A model generated the notes under the pieces. The model saw only the letters and a list, made by a program, of their open reading frames with translations, had not been told where the DNA came from and searched no databases. A stretch of 64,000 nucleotides of DNA from Galbula dea (lineage: Eukaryota > Chordata > Aves > Piciformes > Galbulidae). The DNA lies in the NCBI GenBank assembly GCA_013399015.1, contig VWZX01000869.1:62001-126000 (forward strand), in the 5' to 3' direction. Both the position numbers and the translations under genes were made by a program. This document shows positions 35,278 through 48,000 of the stretch, one piece after another. Position 1 is the stretch's first letter, and each line of letters begins with the position of its first letter.

Positions 35278-35340
35278 TTGGACAATTCTTGCCTGTTGAC
35301 TTTCTTCCAGCTTCATCCTGTAAGGCAATGTGTGTCAAGT
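35278..35340 (+). repeat. 63-bp direct duplication, copy 2
   Basis: Partner of 31601-31663, with 62 of 63 bases identical. Immediately after it comes an inverted repeat, TTGACTCT (35346-35353) / AGAGTCAA (35361-35368), with a 7-base spacer. The other copy instead continues with CTGCAGAGTCA, so CAGAGTCA recurs in both flanks. The right flank of this copy may therefore carry an extra templated insert of about 19 bases. Confidence 0.95.
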
Positions 35341-37587
35341 TTTGATTGACTCTAAATTACAGAGTCAAAACCAGTTTTATTTATTGGGTCAGCATAATGC
35401 AAGTAAATTGTTGCTGCCCTTGATTATTACCTAATGCCTGCAAGGAAGGAAGAGCAGGCCCCCAGACCCTGTTTAGCACTGCATCTGCTAAGCACTGACG
35501 GGTGGACTGAGTTGCACCTGTCCTGGGGAGAGCTTCTGAAGGCAGGCCCACAGCTGGTTTTCAGAGAAAGAGGAAAAAGAATTCAAACCCAAAGGTCTTT
35601 GAGGAGATAGTTCTTGAAGGCAGATATATCAGGGTAAGGAGTCAAGAGAAGCACCAAGGGGGATTTTAAAATAAAGTATGTCAAAACCACCTTCCTTAGG
35701 AGTGCCACCATCATAATACATTTGGTGCTCACACTGAAATTTTAGAAGCAGGTTTTTGCAAAGTTCAGAACAATGAAATTTCATGATAGTTACTAGTTGT
35801 GAAAGCGCGTTTTTGGGAAAACAACAATCGAGGAACATCATCTGGTTTGGAAACCAGAACTTTGAGAAATCCTTGAAAATCTCTAATCCTTGGTTTTGAA
35901 TCAATAAAAATAGAAATCCCACCTGGAAAAAGCCCACAGACTTTGTAGGTTAACAGAAAAAAAACAAAACAAAACAAAAAAACCCCAACCCTAACTGCTG
36001 TTTCTACATGATATCATGAGGCAGTTTTGAGCAGGTGAAATGCAATTGGAAGGGGGCAGAAAACACAAGTTTTCCTACTCCTTATGAAATTACTTGTGTT
36101 CACATAGAGCAATAGTGGCCATCTTATAGAAATACCACCACACCAAATGCATTTAAACAATGATTGACAATTTGGTGATATCTTTACCTACAGTGTGCCA
36201 AGCTGTGTGCGTCCACAATGCTACCAGTTTTGACTGTAGTGGCATACAATTCAAAGCAATACCAGCATTAACCATGCTCAACTTGGCATTCAGACAATGG
36301 AAGAAAACAAAGTGTAATTTTCAGTCTAGTAAAAGACCCGTGAAAAATTGGAGAACCAAATGACATGCTACATTCCCTTTAACAAATGCAGTGTTTAATG
36401 ACTGTTTAAGAAATAAAGATTTTGCATATTCTACCATGAGATCACTGTGCATCAGACTAAATGGCATAGCTGATCAAGAGATGACTATGACCCAGTTTTA
36501 TTATGGGTAGGCTAACCTTAAAAGGTTCAGCAGATCTTTTTAGTTCACAGAGGGACAAAATTACCTGTGTGCCTATGCAACCTTTAGTCAAACCTCCTGC
36601 AAGTCAACACAACTATTATTCATGCTTATAAAGCTAGCTACATGTAGAAGCATTTTTAGGACCAGGACTTCATGGTTGCCCCAGTTCCTAAGCTGGAAAT
36701 AATATGAATGCCATCCCAAGTAACTCCAGGACACAAGTGCTTTGGGGGGAAAAAAAAAAAAGAAACACCAAAGAAAGGTAATTATGTCTTCAAACCACTA
36801 CAAAAATTCTCATAAAAGAAGTTTTGAAGATTTCTTTGCAGCTTAACATTTTTTTCTCAATTATTCACTATCACTTGTCTTTCATGATGAACACAGCCAT
36901 GTGCACTTCATGCCTTTTTTTTGCTTAGTTTTTCATCCTTTGCAGGCCTTTATATTCAACAGTCCTATGAGATTCAGCACTATTGCTGCAGTAGCTCAGG
37001 TACATGTTTAGAGCTTGAAAACGTCAGCTTGGATCTCTGTTAGGCTTTGTATACAGACTTGCTGACTGTGTCATTTCTTGAAAGTTTCTTCAGTTGCTAA
37101 CTGTGCAGATGTGTTTGCATGGGTTTTGCCTTTCTGAGGTGCATGTGATCCTTCTGACATGTCTGATGGGTGCTCCAGCCTTCCTTCTCATACCATGTCT
37201 GAAAGGAGCTGTCATGGGGCTATCTCCAGGAAGTGTTGCTTCGCAATGTGTGGAAACTTTTTTCCTCGTAAGAATGGCAGGGTCTTTGGGTCAGGTCCTC
37301 CAATTCCTTTCATTCAGATTCCTAATTCAACAAGATCTCAAACCCTACATACCACAAACTTTACCATTGCTCAGCAGCTTGGATGGAAAGGACTGGTGGA
37401 ACCTTTTCAGTTTTGGAGACAAAGACCAAGGTCCCCTTGCTCACAGGGCACTGACAAAACCTGGGTGATACAGGCAGGAACCATCATTCAGTGGTTGCTA
37501 CAGGTATCCAGTGACCAGCTGCATGTGAGTGAGTTGCCCCTGTGGGCTGTTGAAAAGAGCTGCAAGCAGTCCTTGGCACAGGTATGC
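35341..37587. other. Unique DNA, no gene seen
   Basis: The minus-strand frame at 35629-35937 (102 codons) and the two overlapping plus-strand frames at 37094-37602 show no known domain. A-runs occur near 35950 and 36751. A single CCCAACCCTAAC near 35985 is not a telomeric array. Confidence 0.5.
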
Positions 37588-37646
37588 GGTTGGACTAGAT
37601 GATCATTTGAGGTCCCTTCCAACTCCTGATATTCTATGATTCTATG
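37588..37646 (+). mobile_element. CR1 LINE 3' terminus, short
   Basis: Only the 3' UTR end is present: GGTTGGACTAGATGATCATT, then GAGGTCCCTTCCAACTCCTG and the ATTCTATG octamer twice. Subfamily signature as in the copies at 39971 and 63744. The bases upstream (37094-37587) do not look like CR1 ORF2, so the element is truncated to about 60 bases. Confidence 0.9.
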
Positions 37647-39738
37647 TTGAGCTCTGGAAAGCAGTATTCCCAGGGCTGGGTACTGGAATCAGCCCAACCT
37701 TCTTGCCTAAAGGCAGCAGAATGAGACTCAGGTGGCAGTGGAGCGGCAGTGGAGTGAGAAAAGGAGGAAGGTTGAAGCTCCTCTTAATTATTCTCTGTCA
37801 ATCTGTTTGGTCTTAGTTAAAATTACAGAGAAAGTTAACATCATTGAGGTACCCAAGACCTTTAAGAAAGCTTTGCTTCAGGGAACTGAGAGAACTGAAA
37901 GTCACTGACTGACTCAGTGAACTGTCCTTAAGTAAGAATTTAGGAGATACTTCGATTTTTTTTCTTTCCACCTTCTGAGCACTTGCACAGAAATGACAGT
38001 GGTGAATCATTAGGGTCTTTCATTCATTAATCTGGGACCCTGCATGACTTACTGAAAAGCCACAAAAAGACATTTTATCCTACATACTGAGTACAGATGT
38101 TTAGATGCTACTGCAATACTAACTGATGTTCTTAAGGACTCAGCCTCTCTTTTCACTTCTCTGATTCATAGCACCTGGACAACCACATAGAATGATTTAG
38201 TTATCCTCTGTGCTGGTGGGAGATAGTAGAAAAAAAATATGATGGTCAGACAAAAAAAAATGGTGGAAATTACTTTTGAATAACTCAGATGTTAGTGGGC
38301 TCAAAACATCAATCTTGTGACTGCTGATTGCTGTTTAACAATATAGTTATGAGTGTTTACAAAGCAGAGAAATTCTGTCAGGTGGAAAAAGACATATTTA
38401 TGAAATCTAAGCACAAAGGCACTTGCCAAAACCTCTCCAAGTCCTGTGTGGCTGATGGCAATGAGAAGAGCTGTACAGCTTTTGTAATATGCAGTGTGAG
38501 GCCAACAATATTGTAAGAACTTTTATTAATCTAACTGAGGAACTACAAATTTGTGTAACTGTTCTTTATTTGCTGCTTCTTGTTCATTTTATGTATTACT
38601 TACTTATTATATCTCAATTTTAAGGAAAAGAATTCTTATCTGCATACCAAAATGAGACTCCATTTCTCAGCAAAGAAAATATAAACAAATGGCAAGATTC
38701 TGGTGGGTTTGGTCTGCATCAGGCATCATTGCAAGAAAACAGAGTATTCCCTGACATTCACTAGTGATGCGTGGAAAGGGCAGTCTTACATTTCAGGTCA
38801 TCATTCTCAGTAGAAAGTACAAGATGCTAAAACCTGGAAGATACTAGGAACAAGGAATTGTCTACACAGTATAACGACTGTTTAGATATGATCCTTTGCA
38901 AACTTTCATTCACAGTATTTTGAAGGAGCTCAGATTGTTATTGGAGGAGCTGGATGACATCTTGTTTCACTTGCTGATGTTCCAATTTCCTCTGTTTGCT
39001 CTTCTTCCCTTAAAATCTCATTAATTCTCTTAAAAACTCTGACTGCCATGTGGCTTGAGAAGCACAATCAAATACATTTTTAGAGGTATTTCCACCATCT
39101 GTTCCTCTTTTTTCCTTTCTTGTTTGCTTTGACCTTTTCCAATGTAATTTTTTTAAGTATCTAGTATTTTGTATATTTCTTTATTTTATTGGCTTAGGCA
39201 AATAATCAGGTTCAAGGGACTTTGCATGGATGATTACTGTGAACTCAAACAGTTGGAAAAAGAGCATTTGTAAACCACATGGGGGCTTTCAGGGGCCAAA
39301 CTGATCATTACTCTAGTCCCAAACTTCCAAGCTGAAAAGTATGACTAGTGAAATCCTACAAAAGCACTAGTGTAATTGTGGGATTGTTAATGGAAAACTG
39401 CTTGTAGAGAGACAAGTAGTGTCTACACAGGAGTGTCTACACCAGCATGATAGCAGTGGACTTGTACTATGCAGGCCTTGTGTTGCTGGAAAAACTGGTC
39501 TAACCTGACTAAAAGAAGTTCAGGATTTTATCCAGCTACAAAATTAAGTGTGGATGCAGGTATGACCTGTAAAATTTTGTAGAACAAAGAAACATTTTTC
39601 TCAGTTCTGTGTCTTCAAGATCATGTATCTGTAAAATAATGGTTTTTACGTGTCTCAAATATTATCACATTGAAAGCTATGATTTGTTCAGAGAGCACTG
39701 CAATGGTGCCAGGTAAGTGTTGTCCATACACACACACA
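37647..39738. other. Unique DNA, no gene seen
   Basis: No frame above 70 codons and no repeat family recognised. Near 37737 a GGCAGTGGAG unit is tandemly repeated twice. Confidence 0.55.
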
Positions 39739-39765
39739 GAATCACACAGAATGTTAGGAGTTGGA
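39739..39765 (-). mobile_element. Very short CR1 3' end fragment (minus strand)
   Basis: AGAATCACACAGAATGTTAGGAGTTGGA matches the terminus of the copy at 63744 almost exactly and then stops. At about 27 bases it is at the limit of recognition. It sits just after a (CA)n run and about 200 bases before a plus-strand CR1 copy of the same subfamily. Confidence 0.55.
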
Positions 39766-39970
39766 ATAAACAGAGACTTACTTTTAAAAAACATTTTTTC
39801 TACTGAGAAGTAATGGCTGCTCAATTTACAGTTTTCAGCAGCTCCAAACTCCTGGTATTGCTTTAGTTATAGGCAGCAGGACTTCTTTCTCTTATGAGGC
39901 AAAGGAGTCATCACACTGCTCTGTAAAAAAAAATAAAATTGTGGACAGGTTCTTACTATAAATATGTGAA

Positions 39971-40286
39971 GGGTGAGTTCAGGAGGATGGGGTCAGGCTC
40001 TTCTCAGTGAAGACCAGTGACAGGATGAGGGGCAATGCCTGCAAGTTGAAGCATAGGAAGTTCCGTGTAAACACAATAGAAATTTTTTTTTCCCAGTGAG
40101 GGTGCCAGAGCACTGAAACAGACTGCCCAGAGAGACTGTGGAATCTCCTTCTATGGACATATTCAAAATCTGCCTGGACACTTTCCTGTATGATCTGGTC
40201 TAGGGAATCCTGCTGTGGCAGGGTTGTTGAACTAGATGATCTTTTGAGGTCCCTTCTAACCCCTAACACTCTGTGATTCTGTGATT
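39971..40286 (+). mobile_element. CR1 LINE 3' part, about 315 bp
   Basis: It follows the CR1 end from the G-G-C-T-C-T-T-C-T-C-A-G-T segment through GACAGGATGAGGGGCAATG, the CAGAGCACTGAAACAGACTGCCCAGAGA block and the 3' UTR with GTTGAACTAGATGATC, to the ATTCTGTG octamers. The ORF2 remnant carries stops and frameshifts. A run of nine Ts with CCC near 40085 sits where the coding sequence normally has CTTCTTTACTG. It is of intermediate age, younger than 7325 and older than 2571. Confidence 0.95.
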
Positions 40287-43200
40287 ATTATTTGTAAGAT
40301 TGTGAGAAGGGATGGGTTACAAACCTTGAGATGCTGCAGAACTTCCTCTTATATTTTACAAGGTTTCCTGCACACAGCCTTGCTGAAATCACTGAGCTTG
40401 AAAAAAGAAGTCAGGTCACTCTATAAGTTTGGTCACATTGTGGGCACTGTTGATCAAACAGTATATTACAGCCTCAAAGTTTAGGAAAACTACTAAGTCA
40501 TCTTTCTATCTTTAGTTCCTGAGCTGCTTTGAACCCATGTGTGCCCTGCTTACATGAATTAGAGTTGATATGAATGACTGACCCAATTTATGAGGGATAT
40601 ACAACCCATAATACAGAGAATATGGAGTACAGCAACCATTCCCTTTTCTGTCTCAGTGTGCCCCTATTACTACCAATACTGTGGGCTGTTGAAACAGGAG
40701 TCTCTACATTAGACATAAAGATGGCTCAAAATGTAAGCATATAAGTACTTCATTGAAAAAGATATGCAAGTAAACCATGTCTTGCTTTTTCCTCTAACTG
40801 GGAGAATTGTCCCAGCTGGGATTTTCCTAGATGGGCAATTTCTGTACCCCATTAAGGCAGCAGAAAAACCCTTGTCTGGTCATATCTTTTTGCCTATGAA
40901 ATGGCATCTTTAACTATAAATAACAACAATAGCATGTCTAGATGTCATGATAGCCATTGACCTGCCAAAACCAGGATTTCTTAATGTTATATTTAAACCC
41001 AAACCACCATCAGGTATAAAGCTGCAGTTTCTTTATGCTGACTTGAACTTTCCTTAATGTTTCAACTTGTCAGTGAGTTCTTTTGACAAACAATAAATTA
41101 ATCACTCTGTTACAAAAATAATACCCTAAGACTCCCGTAGAAGGTAGAAAGCTTTCCTTGCAGAATATTTTCCCTCTGACTCATTATAGCTTCTTTTTTT
41201 CTAACAAATACCTGAAACTGAACACCTCTCATTACACACCTGAAAAGTGGATAATTCCTAAAGAAGGTGGTCTCATTATTTACAAATTAAATGTGTATTA
41301 ATTGAAAGCAGTATCTGAAACTAGAAATAACTTATGCACTGACAATTTACAAGAAGTTATCTCAACACCTATTTTTCTGTTAGTAATAAAAATGTCTTTT
41401 TTGTTACCATAGAAACTGTCATATCTCTACCTACACTTCTCAGAGAAACACACCAATATTCTCATTTGTGTGTGTGTGTCCCGCCCAGTGCTTGAAGGTA
41501 ATCCTGGATCCTGTTAATAAGTGGTGAAGGAAATAAAGCAGTATTAAGTGATAATTTATTGTCATCAGGTCTGAAAATCTCTAGTCACACTAATAGACAG
41601 ATCTCACCATGCAAAGTTGTTCTGAAGTTCAAACTAAGGTTCCTGTCCTGCCAGCTGCTTCATGGGTCTCAAATCCCCCTGCACTCATGAAGCCCCTTTT
41701 GGTTGGGATTAATTTATCCTTACAATGTGCATTTGAACAAGATAATTGGAAAGAAAGGAAGATTTTTTTTTTTCCAGAAATGCTGTTTTGGAATACATTT
41801 ATAGTTGCTATTAACAGGTGAGATCAATAATTCACATCATAGCTTTTAAATATTATGCTCAAACATTACAGTAGTCATTTTTTTCTTTTTATTTCCTTTC
41901 TGATATTCATTAGAACAAAGCTCTTTCATCACAACCACTCTGTGCACTGGAAGGAAATTATTTTAGCTGACACAAGTGAGACATTTAAATCAGATCCTTG
42001 TTACGTTTTTCATTAATTCTCTAGTTCCTTTTGTCACTTGGATACCATCTTGAAGGAAGGAAGAATGCTCAGGTTGTTGCTATGTAGAGTGTAAAAGACA
42101 TTTACAGCAGAACCCTCAAATAAATAGATATGGTTACAACTTTAAACATAATGGGGTTTTGGGTTTTGTTTGCTTGGTTTTCTTTTTTGGTGTTTTTTAA
42201 TATTTTTAATGATCTTTGGAGTCTGCCCTTTAAAGTGCTGGTTTGTTTATGTCAATTTAAACATTTTCTGAAGTGAGAGAAGGTAGGGAATTTTTATTTT
42301 GACGTCTTTCTTCTTCATATATTGGAACAGTGAGGCATGATTATGGCTAGAATTCAGTTATAGTTTGATATCTGAAAACTTAAAGGGCTAACTAAAAATT
42401 GCATTACAGCATAAAAACCACTCAGCAACAAATCTGGCTGGGCATTACAGATGTATTTTTATTTATTAATACACTTAAGCATATGAAATTAATAAATTTC
42501 TGTTCCACAGTATTGCACAGAAGGATTCCACATTTTGATTTGCTAAGAAATGCAGTATTGACCATATAAAAACTAGACTACCAGAGGAGGAAGAATGATG
42601 ATGTTTCTGTTATAATGTGTTGCAATTGGAGTTTTGAAGAGACTGTAGGAGTGAAGACCTGAAAGGAATCTTTCTTATCTCTACTCACAATGACAGAGGG
42701 AAAAAGATTGCTCTCAACTCTGCCTACATGACCTTGGTCTGTCTGTACAAAAGGTCTTCAGTGATATGCAAGTAGGTAAATAACATAGAACTTTGCAACT
42801 AGGAAAACAGATTTATATGAAGTTACCAAGGAAATTCAGCTGAGTGCTACAGCCACAGTATCTTTATTTGTTTTTCTTGCTAAATCTTGTACTCCTTCAG
42901 AACCATGGGAAGGTAGGAAGGATGTGAAGTGGGTGAGAGTACAACTGCATGAGACTCACTAGTCTCCAAATAAGACCTTTGCTTAGGTAAAGGCGAAGAT
43001 CAACCTCCAAGGCAAGCCCCAACCTAACATAAGGTCTTGGTTATTACTATGGTAAATGTTGCAACACCTCACAGAGAGTACTTCCCTAGGAAATTCTTGG
43101 GGCTCACAGCTGTGAATGAACCAGCTAGGGAGTGGAAAGGATTTTACATTCCAAAGCTCTCTGAAATCTCAAATCCTGCCTTTTTCTTCGACTTAGGATG

Positions 43201-44941
43201 AAGTCTGTAGTCTGCAGCTTCACATTTGTGTATAAGTAGCAGTCAATACTTGAAACTCTCCAAAGCTTTTATGCACCTGAACTCCAGAAGGAAATCATGG
43301 CAGTCCTCACTGTAAAGGACTCCAGGATTTACTGAGGGAACAATAAACTGGGTTTTAGGTCACAAAGTGCTTAGACTCATAATTTTCTCCATAAGGAATG
43401 TCCCTGAGCTATCAGATGGTAGACAACAAGATTGGGATAGTTTCCATGTTGTTATAATGTAAGGAATGCAGGACTCCACCATCAAGAAAGAGTAAGCTTG
43501 ACTTCTGTGCCAAGGACTTCTGGAATTTTTTTAGGACCCTTGCTCCTGGACCTTGGTCAAGATAACTAGCAAACAAACAAGTTCAGGCCTGATGAACTGT
43601 TTTGCACAACTGAAATGCAAAAAGATGTTTTATTTCAATTCTCTCAGAAAGAAATTATATTTTTGAGCAAGAAAATGCAATATTTTATTAAGAAACTGGT
43701 GAGACAAAATGGCTTTCACTTATTTTAATTCCTTTTAGAATGGCCAATTAACTAAAAGTGGCATGAGTCTGTAAGTATTCTGATGCAAATGAATTTGCAG
43801 TATTTGCAGAAAAACATAAATTAGATTTCTTTTGCCAAACCCTCATGCAAGTATATGCTTCACAATTCAGTAATTTGGCTGAAATTTCGGACTACAAAAC
43901 TCTCCCAAACTCAAACCTACACCCAGTGGGAACACTCAGATTCCACCTTATTTCATGCTTCAACCATGCAAACCCATTAAGTTTGCAATAGCGTTTCAGC
44001 ACAAACCTATAAATCACCCTGAGAGTAACCTGAAAGGCCACAGAATTAGTGACCATACTCTAAGTTTTGAATTCATGGCAAAACACCAAACCAAGTAGCT
44101 TTCATCTTAGGCATTTTGCACAAGTCCCCTTAGACATTATCCACACTCTTTTAATGTCTCCCTGCATCTTCCAATATTTGAGAGAAAAAGAATTGAGAAA
44201 ACAAATGTCACAAATAAGAATCAGGCACACATTGCATGAAAAGGGCTTTTTGTAATCTGTCAGAAGGTGATTAGCTAAAAGCACTCTGATTTAGTAATCC
44301 CAGGCTTGTATTGTAATTTATGACATCTCAGTATGAGAAAAAAGTGAATAGTTACAAAAAAAATTGGTATTTTCTCTTTCAGAAAGTGTCCTGAATGATT
44401 GCATACAAGAGAAATAGAAACTTTCTGGAAACACCCCATCTGTTCCACCAGCAATATCATAGGGCAGTCAGGACAGAGAATAGCTCACTTGGATGTAGAA
44501 GAACAGGCTTGTAGTCTGAGCAGCTGAAGATCTATTTCAGTTTATTTGTCTCTGGGGATTGCATTTTTACTACATGAAAATACATCGCTCTGAGTGTACG
44601 TGCAATTCCAATATGAGTCACACTTGTTTCAATACGTTTGCCATCTTCATGTAATGTGAGAAGCAGGAGACAGGCAAAAAAAAAAGAAATTTTTTCAATA
44701 TGTATGTGTTTGAATGTTGTTTAGACACCTTCAGAAATGGAGTATGACAGTCTCCAAACTGTTCTACCCCACAAGGAACAGATCAGAGTTGTTAACTGAA
44801 GCTGCTTACAGTGAAAAGACAGTGTAGATGGCCAGCTGCAAAACCTGATTTGTTCCCATTACACAGAGGTATGGAAGAAACTCATGCTGTTTTCCATGTG
44901 TGGATAGCAACCATTCAACCATTCACACATCCTAGTTATCT
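40287..44941. other. Unique DNA, no gene seen
   Basis: Largest frame 70 codons (41609-41821), unrecognised. A short (TG)n run lies at 41467-41480. No exon, RNA gene or repeat family was seen. Confidence 0.55.
41467..41480. repeat. (TG)n microsatellite
   Basis: About seven TG units, perfect and short. Confidence 0.75.
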
Positions 44942-45010
44942 AGCAGGGGGGTTGGAACTAGGTGATCTTTAAGGTCCCTTCCAACCTGAGCCATTCTATG
45001 ATTCTATGAT
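44942..45010 (+). mobile_element. CR1 LINE 3' terminus, third subfamily
   Basis: AGCAGGGGGGTTGGAACTAG, then GTGATCTTTAAGGTCCC, TTCCAACC and two ATTCTATG octamers. The GGTTGGAACTAG and CTTTAAGGTC signatures separate it from the other copies in this window. Only the last 70 bases of the element remain. Confidence 0.93.
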
Positions 45011-48000
45011 CTTGTACTATGATGGGGATAACACTTTTTAAGCATGTCACAATAACATGCTGTTGCAAAATAGTCAATCCTCTGAACTTACACGCAAATT
45101 TTCTAAGGCAGAAGACCCTGCTTTTGCAGCATCCTAGTTGAACCGTGTAGAGAGAGATTCTCCCAGTCAAGTAGTAGCTGCTTTTACCAGAAAAAATGTT
45201 TGCTTTTCTTTTTTGGTTTACTTTGTTGTTTAAAAAAACCCACCCAATTTGTTGTTAACAGATGCTGGCTAGCTGTGGGATGGTAGCTTGAGAATGTGTT
45301 AGTAAATATTCGTGACACCAAACTTTTTAATATAGTCAAGAGAAGCATTCAGTGTAACCAAAATATCTGCAGAATTTGCTCAACGTGCTCAGATGTTAAA
45401 TCATCTTCTGTTTCTTTAAAAGTAGAGAAACTGCACAGTAAAAAAGCTAACCAAACAAAGCTGCAAGAATCTTTCACAGTGTGCATTTGGCTAAATAGTG
45501 TACTTTTCTTGATAAGGTTTAACAGTGGAAAACTCTTGCATAAGATTTCTTCATTGTATTTCATCCATTCAATTTAGTTGCATAAAATAAAACAAATGTA
45601 CCAGCCATTCCTGTAAAATTATACTTAAAAATAAATGGACCTAGTATATTTTGGATCGAATATACCTGCTTTTTATGTTGGACTGGTACTGTTGCTGATC
45701 TGTAGAAAGAAATTATTTGCAATCCACCACATAATAAAAGTATCTGAATCATATTCTCTAGCCAGTATAAAACACAATGACCTTTATTTTGGGTCTGCAC
45801 ATGGACTTAATCTTGGGAACAGCCCTGTAGAAACTGAGGAAAACATGAGAAAAGATAGGCAAGTCCATACAGTGCCAGTGTAAATTAAATTAATTTTTGC
45901 AGACATGAGAAAGACTGATTTTCATAGCAATTAACTTAAGCATTACCAACACTGTGTCTGTGAGTTTAGATATGCATTAAAAAGACTTTCTGGTAGCAGA
46001 ATACTACATGTCTGCAACGTATGTTCACTGATGTCTTAGCTGGAGATTTTTAAAAATGCTACCAACTCTTCTTGAGGCTTACATTCCTAAATCGTTCCTG
46101 GTGTCAAGGTGCAGACACCTGAAAAATATCACTGGACTTTTTACCTTTTTTAAAATATCCAGCTTACCTCTTTGATCCTAAACATGTGTCATGGAAGGTG
46201 CCTGCACCATTTCCAAATTCAGTTGTGTAATCTAAAGTTTGCAGCAAAGGACTTAAAAAAATATAAATAATTGTATTGCTTATGCTTTTAGGACATGAAA
46301 ACAGTGCCTGTGGTATTGTACAGGAGTCTATCTGATCAGTGGAGTGTCGAAAACATGCATAAAGCTACTCAGTTTCTCAAGAAGACTGTCCAAGGTAAAG
46401 GGAATAAATAGCGCAGTGTGATGAGTCATTAACAAATGTTTTAGCTGAGGTGAAACTGCATTATGCTAGCACTTTGTTAGCAAGAGTGGTGCATCTTCAT
46501 TTTGTGCTTATTCTGCAATGCTAGTGGAAAAATATTTCCACTTCAGGGGCAGTGAGCATATGTAATGCAAACATTTTGACAGTGAATGTAAACAGCTTTC
46601 CTGCATTTTAAACCATTAAATCAAGGACACAAATTTCCATGGTTTTGCAGATTGCAATCTTCGCTGACTATAGAGAAGATGGTGTTGCATCTGTTTTGTG
46701 TTTATAATTGCAGGCTATGTTGTGCCACTGTGACTGAATTCTAATAAACATGGGCTTTTTTAATTGTCATAGACACTAGGGTCTCACACATAAAGGTGGT
46801 GCAGAGGTCCAATAATACATTCCAGAAAAATGTTTTTAAAGAAATAAACAACAATTGGGATACTTGAATATTGCTCTTGCTTGCTCATCTGATAGGAAAG
46901 TACAGCAGCCTGCCTCCCATTTGATTTGTGACTTCTTGCATTTCAATGTCAGTCAATTGACTTAAGCTGTATATTTCTGGCTTGGTTCATGAACAGGATC
47001 CTCAGGGGGGTCCTTTCCATCAGGCTGCTCTATCTAGGTGTCCATTGTTAATGCTGTCATTGGAAAGCACATAGGGATTGTCCAAGAATGCTTCCCCTGG
47101 CTCTCTTCTCCATCCCTCCACCCTATCCCAAAATAATTTTGCAGGGAAAATGAAAGTTGTCTTGAGCAGCAGCAGAAAGCGCATGGGCCCCGTATGCCAG
47201 GGAATGGTGTCCCAGGGGAACAACTAGCTGCAGACTTGTGGGGCAGGCAGCTTTTAGTGGAGGAGGAAAAGCTAGAAAGTGAGTTCCCAACAACAGATCA
47301 AATGATTTGTGAAAGAGGTAATATGACTCTTTCAACTTAAAGGAGAAGTTTTCTTTTCTAATAAATTATTTCTCCCCCTGGTTAGTAAATCATTTCCCCT
47401 TCCTAATACACTTAATTTGCTGTTCCCTTTAATTATTGCTTGTCCAGGTGGATCTTAAAGGCTGCAACTTAAAAGGAATCTAACTTAAACCTGGCAAAAA
47501 GCCACCTTCTGCCACATCATTAATTGAAAGACAACCATACTCTGACTTGCCTTATAATAATACAGACAGGGTTCAAAATACTGCAGTAAGTGTTTTTCTA
47601 AAGGCAAGATCTTGTATTAATAGGAAAGACTATGGTGGGGGCTGTATCAGGCCTATTAGACTACTCTTGAATGAAATTATGGTATATTAATATGACAGTT
47701 CTGGCCCCTTGGCTAATGTAGTTTCAGACAGATGCAGGGATTGTATTTTCTTAGAGGAAATCTTACCTTATAGGCCTGCTTCAGTCTCACTATGTGTCTG
47801 GTTGACTTGTACATTGGGGTTTATTTCTAAATCAGTTGTGTAGCACTGTAGCCTGTCCACAGAGTATACAGACTCAAAGCTGTCTTGTCCTGATATTTTA
47901 AAGTGATTTCAAGTAGCATACAATGTGTTCCTTGAATGTTTGTATCTTGGGGAGAGACAAAGAAAGCAATCAGAGGGAAACAACTCTTACCTCTTTTTGA

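Noticed and set aside
35980..35997. CCCCAACCCTAAC, considered as telomere-like repeat
   Set aside because: Single occurrence only, not an array.
46649..46660. Palindrome AGATTGCAATCT with a C/EBP-like core
   Set aside because: Twelve-base palindromes are expected many times in this length, and no other motif supports it.
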